A stretch of DNA of 64,000 bases from Phormidium tenue FACHB-886 (GTDB taxonomy: Bacteria > Cyanobacteriota > Cyanobacteriia > Elainellales > Elainellaceae). This document shows positions 27,815-36,393 of the stretch, one piece after another (the first letter of the stretch is position 1; every line of letters begins with the position of its first letter). The notes beneath the pieces are model-generated. The model was not told the origin of the DNA. It saw nothing but the letters and a program-made list of their open reading frames with translations, and made no database searches. Location: NCBI RefSeq assembly GCF_014764505.1, contig NZ_JACXWX010000002.1, forward strand, positions 62,001 through 126,000, written 5' to 3'. The translations under genes were made by a program, and so were the position numbers.

Positions 27815-28321
27815 ATGAACCACGCTAAAGCGACGACCAACCCAGTTTCCGATACGGCTTCTTTGAGCTACCAGGGGTCATATATCTGCCCGGTTTGTCG
27901 CCATGGACAAATTACAGGGCTGACCTTGATGGATGCATTTGCCTGCAATTTTTGTCGTCATATTTTTACGGCAAACCTGGTTACCCAATCGATTCAAGTT
28001 GTCGATAGTTCGCAGCCCATGTCTTGGCGCTGGAACGGACGCAACTGGCAATCGGTGTACCGGGATTCCCCTAGCCTGAGTGTCATTGTTTGGCTGATTA
28101 GCGCTACATTGATCGTCTTGCCGGCATCGATCGTATGGTTGTCTGCTCACGTGTTTCCGCCGTTGCCCGGAAGCACGCTGTCATGGTTCTCCCGGGCCTG
28201 GATTGGCTGCGTGTTCGGGGTACATTTTTTGATGGTGAGCTGGCTGCTCGCTGAACACTACCAAGTTCCGCTGTATATCTCCACTCGGATTCGGGTACAG
28301 CAGTGGCTAGGGCGGCGTTAG
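27815..28321 (+). CDS. zinc-ribbon membrane protein, unknown function
   Basis: 168 residues from the ATG at 27815; an in-frame GTG at 27773 would add 14 residues. A CPVC at about residues 25-28 and CNFC at about 44-47 form a likely zinc ribbon. Two hydrophobic helices follow (about 90-112 and 125-147). Short proteins with this layout are widespread in cyanobacteria and unnamed. It is convergent with the RuvC-fold gene; their stops are 60 bases apart. Confidence 0.72.
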   Translation: MNHAKATTNPVSDTASLSYQGSYICPVCRHGQITGLTLMDAFACNFCRHIFTANLVTQSIQVVDSSQPMSWRWNGRNWQSVYRDSPSLSVIVWLISATLIVLPASIVWLSAHVFPPLPGSTLSWFSRAWIGCVFGVHFLMVSWLLAEHYQVPLYISTRIRVQQWLGRR

Positions 28322-28381
28322 TCCACCCTGGATCTGCTACGGGTTGATCTTATGCCCCCCAGCTAGCGCGGCAGCAATCTA

Positions 28382-28819
28382 TTAGCCCGTTAGCTGTCCC
28401 AAATATCGCTCGATCAGCAAGATTGCCACAATGTCATCAATCGGACGGGGGAGGCTCCGCATTCCAACTGGAATCAGCCGTCCCAGCCCGGTGGGTGGAT
28501 ACATTTGCCAATAGCGATCGCGGGCTTCTAGCGTACTATAGCGTTCATCCACCAGAACAATGCGCGGCGGTTCGGGCAGATCGTTAATTAGGGTTTTTCG
28601 CCAGTCTTTGGCGCTCGTTTGATCGCCCATCACTAATGTGGAAATGGGGAATTTTTGCCGCAAAGATTGAATAGTGGCAGTCGCAGCTTCGGCAGAGATG
28701 ACTTCGTGATAGTGCAGGCGACGATCAAGCCCCATAATCGCCAAGCCGCACTTCTGACGACCTGGGTCAAAGCCCAGAATCATCGGCTGATTGGATGTGT
28801 CGGTAGGCGAAGAAGCCAT
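28382..28819 (-). CDS. RuvC-fold YqgF-like protein
   Basis: 145 residues. MILGFDPGRQKCGLAIMG is the first strand-loop of the RNase-H/RuvC fold, with the catalytic aspartate in FDPG. VLVDERYSTLEARDRYW carries the conserved DER-type acidic motif, and PIDDIVAILLIERYL the last acidic pair. This is the pattern of the YqgF/RuvX family (putative Holliday-junction resolvase or pre-16S rRNA nuclease). It is more divergent than canonical YqgF and may be the cyanobacterial paralogue, so I give no symbol. Confidence 0.82.
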   Translation of the reverse strand: MASSPTDTSNQPMILGFDPGRQKCGLAIMGLDRRLHYHEVISAEAATATIQSLRQKFPISTLVMGDQTSAKDWRKTLINDLPEPPRIVLVDERYSTLEARDRYWQMYPPTGLGRLIPVGMRSLPRPIDDIVAILLIERYLGQLTG

Positions 28820-28993
28820 GCAGGGAACCTATACAGTTTGTAAACCTTGTCTAGGACTTTAGACGATGACCCTCTGGCTGTCTAGGGGGAAAATGGCTGA
28901 GGTAAATATTGAAAGTATCCTTTGCTTTTGAAGCAGAGTGCCGAACTCAATAAATAGTAGAGAAAACCCTATGCAATGCAGTGAGGCATACTG

Positions 28994-29737
28994 GTGCAGA
29001 TAACGACGCGCAACGTTGAATTGGTAGTAGATGACAGTTTGATGCGAGTTTATGTAGCAGCGCCTAAAGCCGCAGGGCAATATCCAGGCATCCTGTTCTA
29101 TTCCGATATCTACCAGTTGGGTAGCCCGATCACCCGCCTTGCCAACCATCTAGCAGGATATGGCTACGTGGTGGCGGCTCCAGAGATTTTTCACCGGACT
29201 GAGCCGATCGGCACGGTGATCGAGCCAAACGATCTAGGACGGATGCGCGGTAATGATAATGCTCGCCGAACTGAGATTGCTGCTTATGATGCCGACACCC
29301 GCGCCGTCCTGGCATTTCTTAAACAAGAGACTGCGGTTTTGCCAGATCAATTGGGTGCAATTGGCTTCTGCATTGGGGGACATCTAGCGTTCCGGGCAGC
29401 GTTCCAGCCAGACGTCAAAGCAGCAGTGTGTTGTTATCCCACGGGGATACATATTGGTAAACTGGGGCGAGGTGTAGCAGATACATTGTCACGCTTTTCA
29501 GAGATTCGGGGCGAGGTGCTGCTGGTATTCGGCTCGATCGATCCGCATGTACCCGCTGCCGCGAGGGAGACGATCGTTCAAGCCCTGGAAAAATCATCTG
29601 TTGCTCACAAGGTCTTACTCTATGAGGGAGGAGACCATACTTTTATGCGGGACGATGGGCATCGCTATGACCCAGCCCTGACGGATCAGGTCTGGGCAGA
29701 AGCAACAGCGTTTTTGGCAAAAGTCTTTGAAGGGTAA
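28994..29737 (+). CDS. dienelactone hydrolase family protein
   Basis: 247 residues with a GTG start. It is an alpha/beta hydrolase with the dienelactone-hydrolase triad: Cys126 in GAIGFCIGGH, Asp183 in FGSIDPHVP and His215 in EGGDHTFMRD. The cysteine nucleophile distinguishes the family from serine hydrolases. True dienelactone substrates are unlikely in a cyanobacterium, so the natural substrate is unknown. A large inverted-repeat element begins 17 bases after the stop. Confidence 0.88.
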   Translation: MQITTRNVELVVDDSLMRVYVAAPKAAGQYPGILFYSDIYQLGSPITRLANHLAGYGYVVAAPEIFHRTEPIGTVIEPNDLGRMRGNDNARRTEIAAYDADTRAVLAFLKQETAVLPDQLGAIGFCIGGHLAFRAAFQPDVKAAVCCYPTGIHIGKLGRGVADTLSRFSEIRGEVLLVFGSIDPHVPAAARETIVQALEKSSVAHKVLLYEGGDHTFMRDDGHRYDPALTDQVWAEATAFLAKVFEG

Positions 29738-29753
29738 AGCTTGGCGGTGTGAT

Positions 29754-29879
29754 CTGGCTAATTTTTTGAAACTGCAAACGGCTTGTATGGTGCTACATGC
29801 ATACCTCAGGGCAAGTTTTTGTGTAAAAGCCCTGCGTGGCGAGGCTTTTACACAAAAAAGATTTCAAAAAATTAGCCAG
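29754..29879. repeat. composite inverted-repeat element (MITE-like), copy A
   Basis: 126 bp. Perfect 18-bp outer arms (CTGGCTAATTTTTTGAAA at 29754-29771, complement at 29862-29879) enclose a second perfect 16-bp stem (29816-29831 and 29843-29858). The left interior has TATGGTGCTACATGC, also seen in copy B at 48833 as TATGGCGCTACATGC. It has no coding capacity. It lies between convergent genes, so it could also act as a bidirectional terminator. Confidence 0.82.
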
Positions 29880-29935
29880 TTCCAAGCCTGTCTAGGTTAA
29901 AGCAAAACGGTGTGAAAGCAAGACGGCGTCAAGTA

Positions 29936-31045
29936 TCACAGTTTTTCCCACGCCGCAATCACAGCCTGCAGCGGCTCCGGCAGATATTCGAGTTTGAGAT
30001 CGGTATAGTCAACCGTGGTGCCCATTGCCTGCAGAGTGGTCGTCGGATAATCGGCTAACGACTCAGAGCTGATATACCTCAGCCTATCGAGGTTAGGAAA
30101 CCGCTGCTCTGACAGCACCTGCTGAAATGCCTTGACCTGTTGCGGGGAAAGCCGCTTTTCAATGACTCGCTCGCCTTCCTGACCCAAATTGGGCACCACC
30201 TCACGCCGATACAATACCCCATCCGCCGTCAACACTCGCTCAGAGATCGCTCCTGTAAGCCCGCCCGTCTGGCTAAGGCGAAAGATAACCTCGCTGGGCA
30301 GGCTGTCCGACTGCTCATCTACCCTAAACGACGGCACAAGTCCCTGATTGCTGGCTGTGGTATTCTGCACTATCCGAGAACCATCTTCTGTGAGGTGATA
30401 GACCCAGCTTCGATCGCCGTCTGTCATAATCACCCGCCAGCCCGGCAGCGCGATCATCGTACAAGCTTGTTCTGGCTCAAAGATACCCATGCAGCCGTTC
30501 CAAGTGGCAGACTGAGCGTCGGCAATTTGCAATGAGGCGAACGAGATGCCTTGCTCCTGAGCAACTGTTTGCCGGAGGCGATCGCTCAACTCTGGCAGCA
30601 GCACGGCAGAACCGGGATAGGCTGGCTCTGGGCGCACCATTTGGGCGGTGAGATCGGTGCGATACACCCAGTTTTGCTGACCATTTGTGAGTTCGACTCG
30701 CCAACCCTCAACCAGAGCACCTGTGCAGCGCTCGTTGGGTGCGGCTAAACCCAGACAGCCATCTGTCCAGGTTTCTCGACTGAACTGGACGACCTGCAGG
30801 TCGCGCCTTGGCACATTAAAGCGTTGGGCGGCATCTCGTTGCACCTGTCGGGCAACTCGTCGAGGCAGTTGGGTAGATGCGCTAGGCAGTTGGCTCAGTT
30901 GAGTCTGTTGCGGTTGTTCGGGGGAAGATGCCAGTGCCGCCTGCTCAATAGCGATACCCACTAGCAGCGTTGTGCTCAGCAACGCTACTGAGCAGAACCG
31001 CTGAGTTTGCCTAAATACTTTATTCTGTACAGGGAAGTGAACCAT
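29936..31045 (-). CDS. secreted cyanobacterial protein with a duplicated Cys/Trp domain
   Basis: 369 residues. A basic start followed by a hydrophobic stretch (about 17-38) ending near ALAS is a signal peptide. Two copies of one repeat are visible: TWTDGCLGL...CTGALVEGWRVELT...WVYRTD (about 92-130) and TWNGCMGI...CTMIALPGWRVIMT...WVYHL (about 183-222). Each carries two cysteines that could pair, so the mature protein is probably disulfide-bonded in the periplasm. Residues 230 to the end form a different domain. Function is unknown; the family is cyanobacterial. Confidence 0.8.
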   Translation of the reverse strand: MVHFPVQNKVFRQTQRFCSVALLSTTLLVGIAIEQAALASSPEQPQQTQLSQLPSASTQLPRRVARQVQRDAAQRFNVPRRDLQVVQFSRETWTDGCLGLAAPNERCTGALVEGWRVELTNGQQNWVYRTDLTAQMVRPEPAYPGSAVLLPELSDRLRQTVAQEQGISFASLQIADAQSATWNGCMGIFEPEQACTMIALPGWRVIMTDGDRSWVYHLTEDGSRIVQNTTASNQGLVPSFRVDEQSDSLPSEVIFRLSQTGGLTGAISERVLTADGVLYRREVVPNLGQEGERVIEKRLSPQQVKAFQQVLSEQRFPNLDRLRYISSESLADYPTTTLQAMGTTVDYTDLKLEYLPEPLQAVIAAWEKL

Positions 31046-31257
31046 TATCTGAAGGCTTCAAGCCACAATCGACTCTTTTACCTTATCTCTATCGCTGCTG
31101 CGAGTAACCACCGTTACAAAATTAGCGACAGCGCAAATGAAAGCTATAGCGTTAGGTATTCAGATCAAGATTCTTTCGCGGAAGCTGAGCAACGTGCGAC
31201 TTTTTTCCAAAAGATTTGTTCCAATCTTCAACGGATATTAAACAACGAGTATTAAAC

Positions 31258-32223
31258 CTAGTAGCCCAAGGTTTGATCAACTACATTTTGTAGTGGTTTC
31301 CCAGCCTGATAACGCGAGAGGTTGTCGAGAAATAGGGCGATCGTCCGTTCGTTAATTTGCGGAGATAATCCAGAGCAGTGCGGCGTCACAAACACATTAG
31401 GCAACGACCAAAACAGACTATCAGGCGGCAGTGGCTCTGTGCAAAAGGTGTCTAGAGCAGCCCCAGCAATCCAACCTTGCTGCAAAGCAGTCAGCAGGGC
31501 TGCCTCATCCACAACCGCTCCCCGCGCAATATTGATCAAGTAAGCGCTAGGACGCATCGATCGCAAAACATCTGCATCAATTATCCCTTTGGTTTCTGGC
31601 GTCAGCGGCGTTGCTAACACCACGTAGTCGGCTTGCGGCAGCAGCGATCGCCATTCTTCTGCTCCCACTACTTTCTCAAAGCTGGGCAACGGCTGGGGAT
31701 TCCAACGAGATCCCCAAACGCGCATCTCAAAAGCGGCAGCACGCTGAGCGATCGCTTGACCAATACTGCCCGCACCCACGATCAGCAGCGTTTTGCCCAT
31801 CACTTCCTGCAGCGGTAGTTCGAGCGGTCGTTGCCAATCTTGGTCGCCCTGTATGCGCTGGAGATTATCGAGGCATTTGGCATGGTACAGGATATACATC
31901 AGAACGAATTCAGCGATCGGTACTGAGAATGTACCTGCACCGTTGGTAAGCGTGATATTACGTTCTCGAAAAGCTGGCGTCAGAATATGGTTCACTCCTG
32001 CGCTGGGTGTTTGCTGCCAGCGTAGCGCAGGAGCGGCTGCTAGCACCTTTTCATGCGTGGTCTGGGTCAGGGAATACCAGTTGAGATAAACTTCTGCGTC
32101 GATAGGATCGCCGTTAAAGTTGCCCTGCTGATCCACCCAGGCAATCTCGATGTTGGGGTAGCGATCGGGCGTTAGCTGGGGCTGTAGCTCAGCGGCAAAC
32201 TCACTTGGCAGAATTAGTTTCAT
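31258..32223 (-). CDS. D-2-hydroxyacid dehydrogenase
   Basis: 321 residues. The Rossmann motif is IVGAGSIGQAIAQ. The catalytic residues appear as Arg in NIARGAVVDEAAL, Glu in FCTEPLPPDS and His in VTPHCSG. This is the NAD(P)-dependent D-isomer 2-hydroxyacid dehydrogenase family (glyoxylate/hydroxypyruvate reductase-like). The closest subgroup resembles phosphoglycerate dehydrogenase-related proteins such as GhrA, but the substrate cannot be fixed. Its stop is 212 bases from the start of the secreted protein gene, so the two are probably separate units. Confidence 0.92.
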   Translation of the reverse strand: MKLILPSEFAAELQPQLTPDRYPNIEIAWVDQQGNFNGDPIDAEVYLNWYSLTQTTHEKVLAAAPALRWQQTPSAGVNHILTPAFRERNITLTNGAGTFSVPIAEFVLMYILYHAKCLDNLQRIQGDQDWQRPLELPLQEVMGKTLLIVGAGSIGQAIAQRAAAFEMRVWGSRWNPQPLPSFEKVVGAEEWRSLLPQADYVVLATPLTPETKGIIDADVLRSMRPSAYLINIARGAVVDEAALLTALQQGWIAGAALDTFCTEPLPPDSLFWSLPNVFVTPHCSGLSPQINERTIALFLDNLSRYQAGKPLQNVVDQTLGY

Positions 32224-32336
32224 GCTGGGTTAGGAGTCTGGTTGCGTTCAGCAGGAGATCTGCATCATTTTAAGCAGGCAGAGAACAAAGATAACTCTTT
32301 CTGCTCTTTGCCTGCCTCAATTGCACCGCTGCGATC

Positions 32337-33362
32337 TTAAAACTTGATTCTTTGCAAGCTCGATCGCTTCCCAAGTTTAGACTGGCGCAAGGGGTTGAAG
32401 GCTAGGGGCAGCGGAAAAGATTCCAAAAAAGCGTCAGGCACCCAAGAAATCGGAGACCAGTGGCTGTCGATCGCTCGAATTACATCTTCCCAGTTTGTCT
32501 CTTGTTGAAGTTCCTGCCCATAAACAAATACCTGTTCTGTACCAATGCCGCTGTAAAAGTCTCGAAACCGATGCTCGATGCAAGCGGTTTCATCGTCAAT
32601 CTGAACAAAGTTTGCCCCGGTTGCAATGTGCTGAAAATAAGCGCAGGGAATCCCATATGCTTCAGCAATCACCAGCCCATGCAGGCTCGTACTAACAATT
32701 CGCCTGCAGGACGTGATTTCTTTGACCTTTGCTTCTAGAGAGCCAAGTGTGGGAGGGGTTAGAGTGTTGATTAGCCGAACATGAGACGCTAACGAAGGTG
32801 GAATAGAGTATCGAATCAACTCTTCACGCACACCCGCGCTGTCTGTTAGTTCAGCTAGTTCTGACAGATGTACAATCACCCCTAGTTCATACTGCTTTTC
32901 TGGCGCAGCGCTGAAGATAGACGGCAGAAACCAAACCGGATCACCATAGACATCAGGCACTTCAATACCCTGCTGCCTAAACGTGCGAGCGCTATACTTG
33001 CCCCGTAATGCATGTACTTGAAATTCAGTGTTAGGCGGCTGCTGATAGTAATTGAGCGATCGATCGATCGGGTTTTTGGCTTTGTCTACTCCAGTTCCCC
33101 ACAGATGCACAGTACCGTTTTTCAGTGCATGACCAATCGTGCCCACACAAGCCAGCTTTTTGCGAGGTGAATCAAAGTGCTGATGCACTATAGCTAGCCC
33201 TGACAAAGCACTAACCAGGACTGGGCTTAAAGCATCTCCCAAGTTGGCAAAGGGACGGCTGGCTGTGCTGGCAACCCAAGTGAGGGGCACGGCAGGTGCA
33301 ATGCCATCGCGCACGATCAGGGAATTTGAGCTGCGGGCGGGACGCTTTAGAAATGTAATCAT
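32337..33362 (-). CDS. polysaccharide pyruvyl transferase family protein
   Basis: 341 residues. FANLGDALSPVLVSAL near residue 40 and RIVSTSLHGLVIAEAYGIPC (about 220-240) are the characteristic motifs of polysaccharide pyruvyl transferases (CsaB/GumL-like, GT-B-related fold). Such enzymes transfer pyruvate from PEP onto a surface glycan sugar. Acting on exopolysaccharide is the likely role. No glycan gene cluster surrounds it here; the nearest glycosyltransferase in the window is at 16552. Confidence 0.87.
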   Translation of the reverse strand: MITFLKRPARSSNSLIVRDGIAPAVPLTWVASTASRPFANLGDALSPVLVSALSGLAIVHQHFDSPRKKLACVGTIGHALKNGTVHLWGTGVDKAKNPIDRSLNYYQQPPNTEFQVHALRGKYSARTFRQQGIEVPDVYGDPVWFLPSIFSAAPEKQYELGVIVHLSELAELTDSAGVREELIRYSIPPSLASHVRLINTLTPPTLGSLEAKVKEITSCRRIVSTSLHGLVIAEAYGIPCAYFQHIATGANFVQIDDETACIEHRFRDFYSGIGTEQVFVYGQELQQETNWEDVIRAIDSHWSPISWVPDAFLESFPLPLAFNPLRQSKLGKRSSLQRIKF

Positions 33363-33502
33363 GGTTGGCAGAGTAACCTTAGGGGGATTGAGTAAGCTGG
33401 GGCGATCGCGCTTGCATCAGAATTGAGAAGCACGGTTAAGTGAACGTCTTTTAGATGCGGGGAGCGGCAGCACTATTGCCCGTACCTTTCTGCAGAAGCT
33501 CT

Positions 33503-33790
33503 TTAAGGGCGGGAGACTAGTTCGAGAAATTCATAGCTCAGAAAAATTACGGCTGTGGCTGCCATTCCCAAACGGGTGTAACGAAGACTTTTGGAATTGA
33601 GATGGCTAAAGTAGCCGAGTAGTCCTAGCATCAAAGCAACTGCAATCAGAAGATAGCTGGCTAGACAAACTACGAAATCACTTCGTTTCCGTCCTTCGGG
33701 AAGCGGGTGAAACAGCGGAATAGCATAAGCGAAAACCGCATAGGCGAAAACCAATGCACCCAGCAAAAAGCAGACTAAAGGGATCGCCAT
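33503..33790 (-). CDS. small membrane protein, unknown function
   Basis: 95 residues with an ATG. Three hydrophobic helices are evident (about 4-26, 41-61, 72-90), with a charged loop PLPEGRKRSDF between the first two. No recognised family. The ribosome site is weak and codon use is ordinary. It may be a real cyanobacterial membrane protein or an overcalled frame. Confidence 0.5.
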   Translation of the reverse strand: MAIPLVCFLLGALVFAYAVFAYAIPLFHPLPEGRKRSDFVVCLASYLLIAVALMLGLLGYFSHLNSKSLRYTRLGMAATAVIFLSYEFLELVSRP

Positions 33791-34262
33791 AGAACCCGGA
33801 GCAGAAATACATCGATCGGAAAAACTCTAAAGTTGGTCAAGGACGTTTGAAAAATATGGATAGTGGCTCGAACTGCCTCCCTAGTTCTTGAACGCTGAGA
33901 CCCTCGGTTTGAAAAAAGTCTCTTCAAACATCCTTTGTGAAGTATTAACGTTCGAGCCACCTTTCAGACACTCCCTAGCAGGCAGCCAATCGTTGATATA
34001 TGTCCTAAATAAAAGGAACGTAGCAAATACGGTAAGTCGGTGGGTTTACCGTAAATTTGATACTAAAATCTCATATTTCTCCCAAAAAAACAAGAGCTTT
34101 TCTAGAAAGCGCTTCTCTTGCGGAGATGAGAATTTACGATTTTGCAGGATGGAATTGGGTTCACTCGTTGCCTATTCCTAGAAGGCTCCTAGAAAGCATT
34201 ACAACAAGAAGACTTCTATAAGTCCTGTTAAGCTAAACACGTCCCCCGATGCAGAGACAGCT
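33791..34262. other. intergenic region with small inverted repeats
   Basis: About 470 bases. GTGGCTCGAAC (33863-33873) and its exact complement (33950-33960) form an 11-bp inverted repeat 76 bases apart. A weaker ACGGTAA/TTACCGT pair lies near 34030. I see no coding signal. The right side should carry the promoter of the DUF1499 gene. Confidence 0.5.
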
Positions 34263-34799
34263 ATGGTTTCGTTAGGATTTGCTTTACTGCTCTCAATTTT
34301 TCTGACGTTTTGTGGGTCAAGCCCAGCGATCGCTGCTCCTTCTCTGTCTGCTGCACCTACTGCTGAAATTGCTATGGCAAAGAAACCGCTCTTTTCGTTT
34401 TCAGGGAAACGTCCGACCACGCTTGGTGTCACAGCTGGCAAACTGCTTGCCTGCCCTGATACGCCCAACTGCGTCTGTAGCCAAGCGCTCGACACTGACA
34501 AAGAACACAAAGTTGATGCGATCGCCTACAGCTCTACCCCCGCTGAGGCAATGGCAAAGCTCAAGTCAGTTGTGGAGAGCTTTGAGCTGGCTGAAGTGAT
34601 TACGGCTGATGAAGACTATCTTTATGCTGAGTTTACAACTCCCTTGATGGGCTTTGTTGACGACGTAGAGTTTTATCTCGATCGCAGTGCTAACGTGGTG
34701 CAGGTGCGGTCGGCCTCTCGATTGGGCAAGTCAGATTTGGGGGTGAATCGGCAGCGGGTCGAAGCAATTCGCTCAAAGTTCAGCGAGATAGGCAATTAG
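34263..34799 (+). CDS. DUF1499 family protein
   Basis: 178 residues. A signal peptide is likely (hydrophobic 4-18, then PAIAAPS). The DUF1499 core is visible from KLLACPDTPNCVCSQALD (about 61-78), through EDYLYAEFTTPLMGFVDDVE, to VRSASRLGKSDLGVNRQRVE at the end. The family is widespread in cyanobacteria and chloroplasts, often annotated only as DUF1499; its function is unknown. The two cysteines in CPNCVC-like order are conserved in the family. A terminator follows about 150 bases downstream. Confidence 0.9.
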   Translation: MVSLGFALLLSIFLTFCGSSPAIAAPSLSAAPTAEIAMAKKPLFSFSGKRPTTLGVTAGKLLACPDTPNCVCSQALDTDKEHKVDAIAYSSTPAEAMAKLKSVVESFELAEVITADEDYLYAEFTTPLMGFVDDVEFYLDRSANVVQVRSASRLGKSDLGVNRQRVEAIRSKFSEIGN

Positions 34800-34889
34800 A
34801 GTGTTCACTTCGCATTTCGGACAGTTCTTCTGTGAGCAAGATCACATCTTTAGTTGATTAAGATCGCGCCCACTCTGATGCTAAATCGG

Positions 34890-34980
34890 CATACTAGAGG
34901 AGACTCAACTCTAGCCGAGTCATCAACAGGGAACACACGACTTGCCGACAGGTATCCGTTTGGAGACTGTCGGTTTTTTA
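34890..34980 (+). ncRNA. possible small RNA with 5' hairpin and intrinsic terminator
   Basis: CTAGAG (34894-34899) and CTCTAG (34909-34914) form a short hairpin. An open stretch follows with AACAGGGAACACACGAC, then a terminator hairpin. The layout (5' hairpin, unpaired A/C-rich middle, terminator) recalls cyanobacterial Yfr-type sRNAs, and GGGAACA is close to the GGAAACA motif of Yfr2. It could also simply be the 3' untranslated end of the DUF1499 mRNA. Confidence 0.35.
34945..34979 (+). terminator. intrinsic terminator
   Basis: CCGACAG (34945-34951) pairs with CTGTCGG (34967-34973), and six T residues follow. It ends either the DUF1499 transcript or the possible small RNA. Confidence 0.8.
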
Positions 34981-35117
34981 TTGGAGGCAAATAGGGCAGC
35001 CCAAATTCTCCTTAGGGCAGTTGAACGAAAAATGGCAGGATGTTCTAATATACATGCCTTATAGAGCTGCTTATCCTGGCTGTGGCTCTCAGACTTCTCT
35101 CAAACCTCTCGCAAACA

Positions 35118-35819
35118 ATGGCTAGCAACGACCAGATGGATCTGTTCAGCGTCGCTGAGGCTGGGTCCTCCCCGCCCAAAGATTTCGATCCAGCCCTGAT
35201 TCCCACGGATGCAAAAGTCCCAATTCCACCAGGGACATACAGCTCCATGGAACAAATAAAAGTCCATTGCAACGAATGTCAGCGTTGCGAACTTGGCGCG
35301 ACCCGTACCTATGCCGTGGTTAGCCGAGGCAATGTACAAGCGCCGATCTTGATTATTGGGGAAGGACCCGGACAAAACGAGGACGAGACAGGTATCCCCT
35401 TTGTGGGCAGGGCTGGTCAATTGCTTGACAGGATTTTGGAATCGGTGAAGCTGAGCGAAGCAGATGTCTTTATCTCTAATATCGTCAAGTGTCGCCCACC
35501 CGGAAATCGCGCACCTACCCAACAGGAAATGGATGCCTGCCGTCCTTACTTGATGGAGCAGATCCGCATGGTTGACCCCAAAATTATTCTGCTGACAGGC
35601 GCATCTGCCGTGAAGGGGTTGACTGGCGACAAGCGCGGCATTACTAAAATTCGCGGCGAGTGGATTGAGTGGGAAGGCAAACTCTGTATGCCGGTGCTGC
35701 ATCCTGCCTATTTGCTGCGAAACCCCTCCAAAGAAAAAGGCAGTCCCAAATGGTTGATGTGGCAGGACATCCAGGCTGTGAAAGCAAAGCTAGATGAGCT
35801 CCGCGCAAACCAGGAGTGA
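35118..35819 (+). CDS. uracil-DNA glycosylase, iron-sulfur type (family 4/UDGa-like)
   Basis: 233 residues from the ATG at 35118; an in-frame GTG at 35082 would add 12 residues. CNECQRC gives the CxxC pair, with further cysteines in VKCRPP and DACRPY, the four expected ligands of the 4Fe-4S cluster. The catalytic motif is IGEGPGQNEDETG, and HPAYLLRNP is the second motif. These enzymes remove uracil from DNA in base excision repair. Genes 35885-37752 follow closely in the same direction and may be cotranscribed. Confidence 0.92.
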   Translation: MASNDQMDLFSVAEAGSSPPKDFDPALIPTDAKVPIPPGTYSSMEQIKVHCNECQRCELGATRTYAVVSRGNVQAPILIIGEGPGQNEDETGIPFVGRAGQLLDRILESVKLSEADVFISNIVKCRPPGNRAPTQQEMDACRPYLMEQIRMVDPKIILLTGASAVKGLTGDKRGITKIRGEWIEWEGKLCMPVLHPAYLLRNPSKEKGSPKWLMWQDIQAVKAKLDELRANQE

Positions 35820-35884
35820 GCAATAATCAGCAGGACTGGTGGCAGTCCTGCTTAGAATGGATTGGTGTTATTTGAGGGGTTGAG

Positions 35885-36322
35885 TTGAATCTTCCTTCTT
35901 TTCTTTGGCTTTGGCGAATTGCAGCATGGTCGATGGGACTGTCGATCGCCGCTTATTTAGCATTGGCGGCAACTGGGCTGTGGATGCGGCGTAACCGTGA
36001 GCAGGGGCAGCCTCGCCCGAAGTGGCTCCGTCCGGCGCACTATGCAGTGGGCAGCACGATGGTGGCGCTGGTGTTGCTGCTGCTGGCGATCGGCATTGTG
36101 GGGACGCTGGGTCAGTATGGCAGTCTGGGGCATTCAGGTCATTTAAGCGCGGGGGTGCTGGTGGTAGATCTAACGCTGCTTTCTGCCTGGAGCGCCACTC
36201 AGATTAGCCCCCGAAGAACCTGGGCGCGATCGCTCCACATTGGCACAAATATCCTCCTCTTCATTGGGTTTACTGCCGTTTCGCTGACGGGCTGGGGGGT
36301 TGTCCAGAAGTATTTACCCTAG
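35885..36322 (+). CDS. DUF4079 membrane protein
   Basis: 145 residues with a TTG start and GAGGGG about 7 bases before it. Four hydrophobic helices are visible (about 8-30, 52-75, 85-100, 115-135). The HYAVGSTMVALV and SLHIGTNILLFIGF segments carry histidines at helix starts, like cytochrome-b561-type proteins, and the whole matches the cyanobacterial DUF4079 family. Heme binding is a possibility, not shown. The gap to the glycosylase stop is 65 bases. Confidence 0.85.
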   Translation: MNLPSFLWLWRIAAWSMGLSIAAYLALAATGLWMRRNREQGQPRPKWLRPAHYAVGSTMVALVLLLLAIGIVGTLGQYGSLGHSGHLSAGVLVVDLTLLSAWSATQISPRRTWARSLHIGTNILLFIGFTAVSLTGWGVVQKYLP

Positions 36323-36393
36323 CAGAGGGCTTTGGCGCTGCGATTGCCGCCAATTTGCCCTAGATTAAGGAAGGAAACTCTACAGACTTTGCC

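Noticed and set aside
31007-31255. 82-residue plus-strand frame overlapping the start of the secreted protein gene
   Set aside because: It runs antisense through the signal-peptide region of a well-supported gene and has no recognisable product.
34890-34980. Identification of the candidate RNA as Yfr1
   Set aside because: The invariant ACUCCUCACAC core of Yfr1 is absent, so only a general small-RNA possibility is kept.
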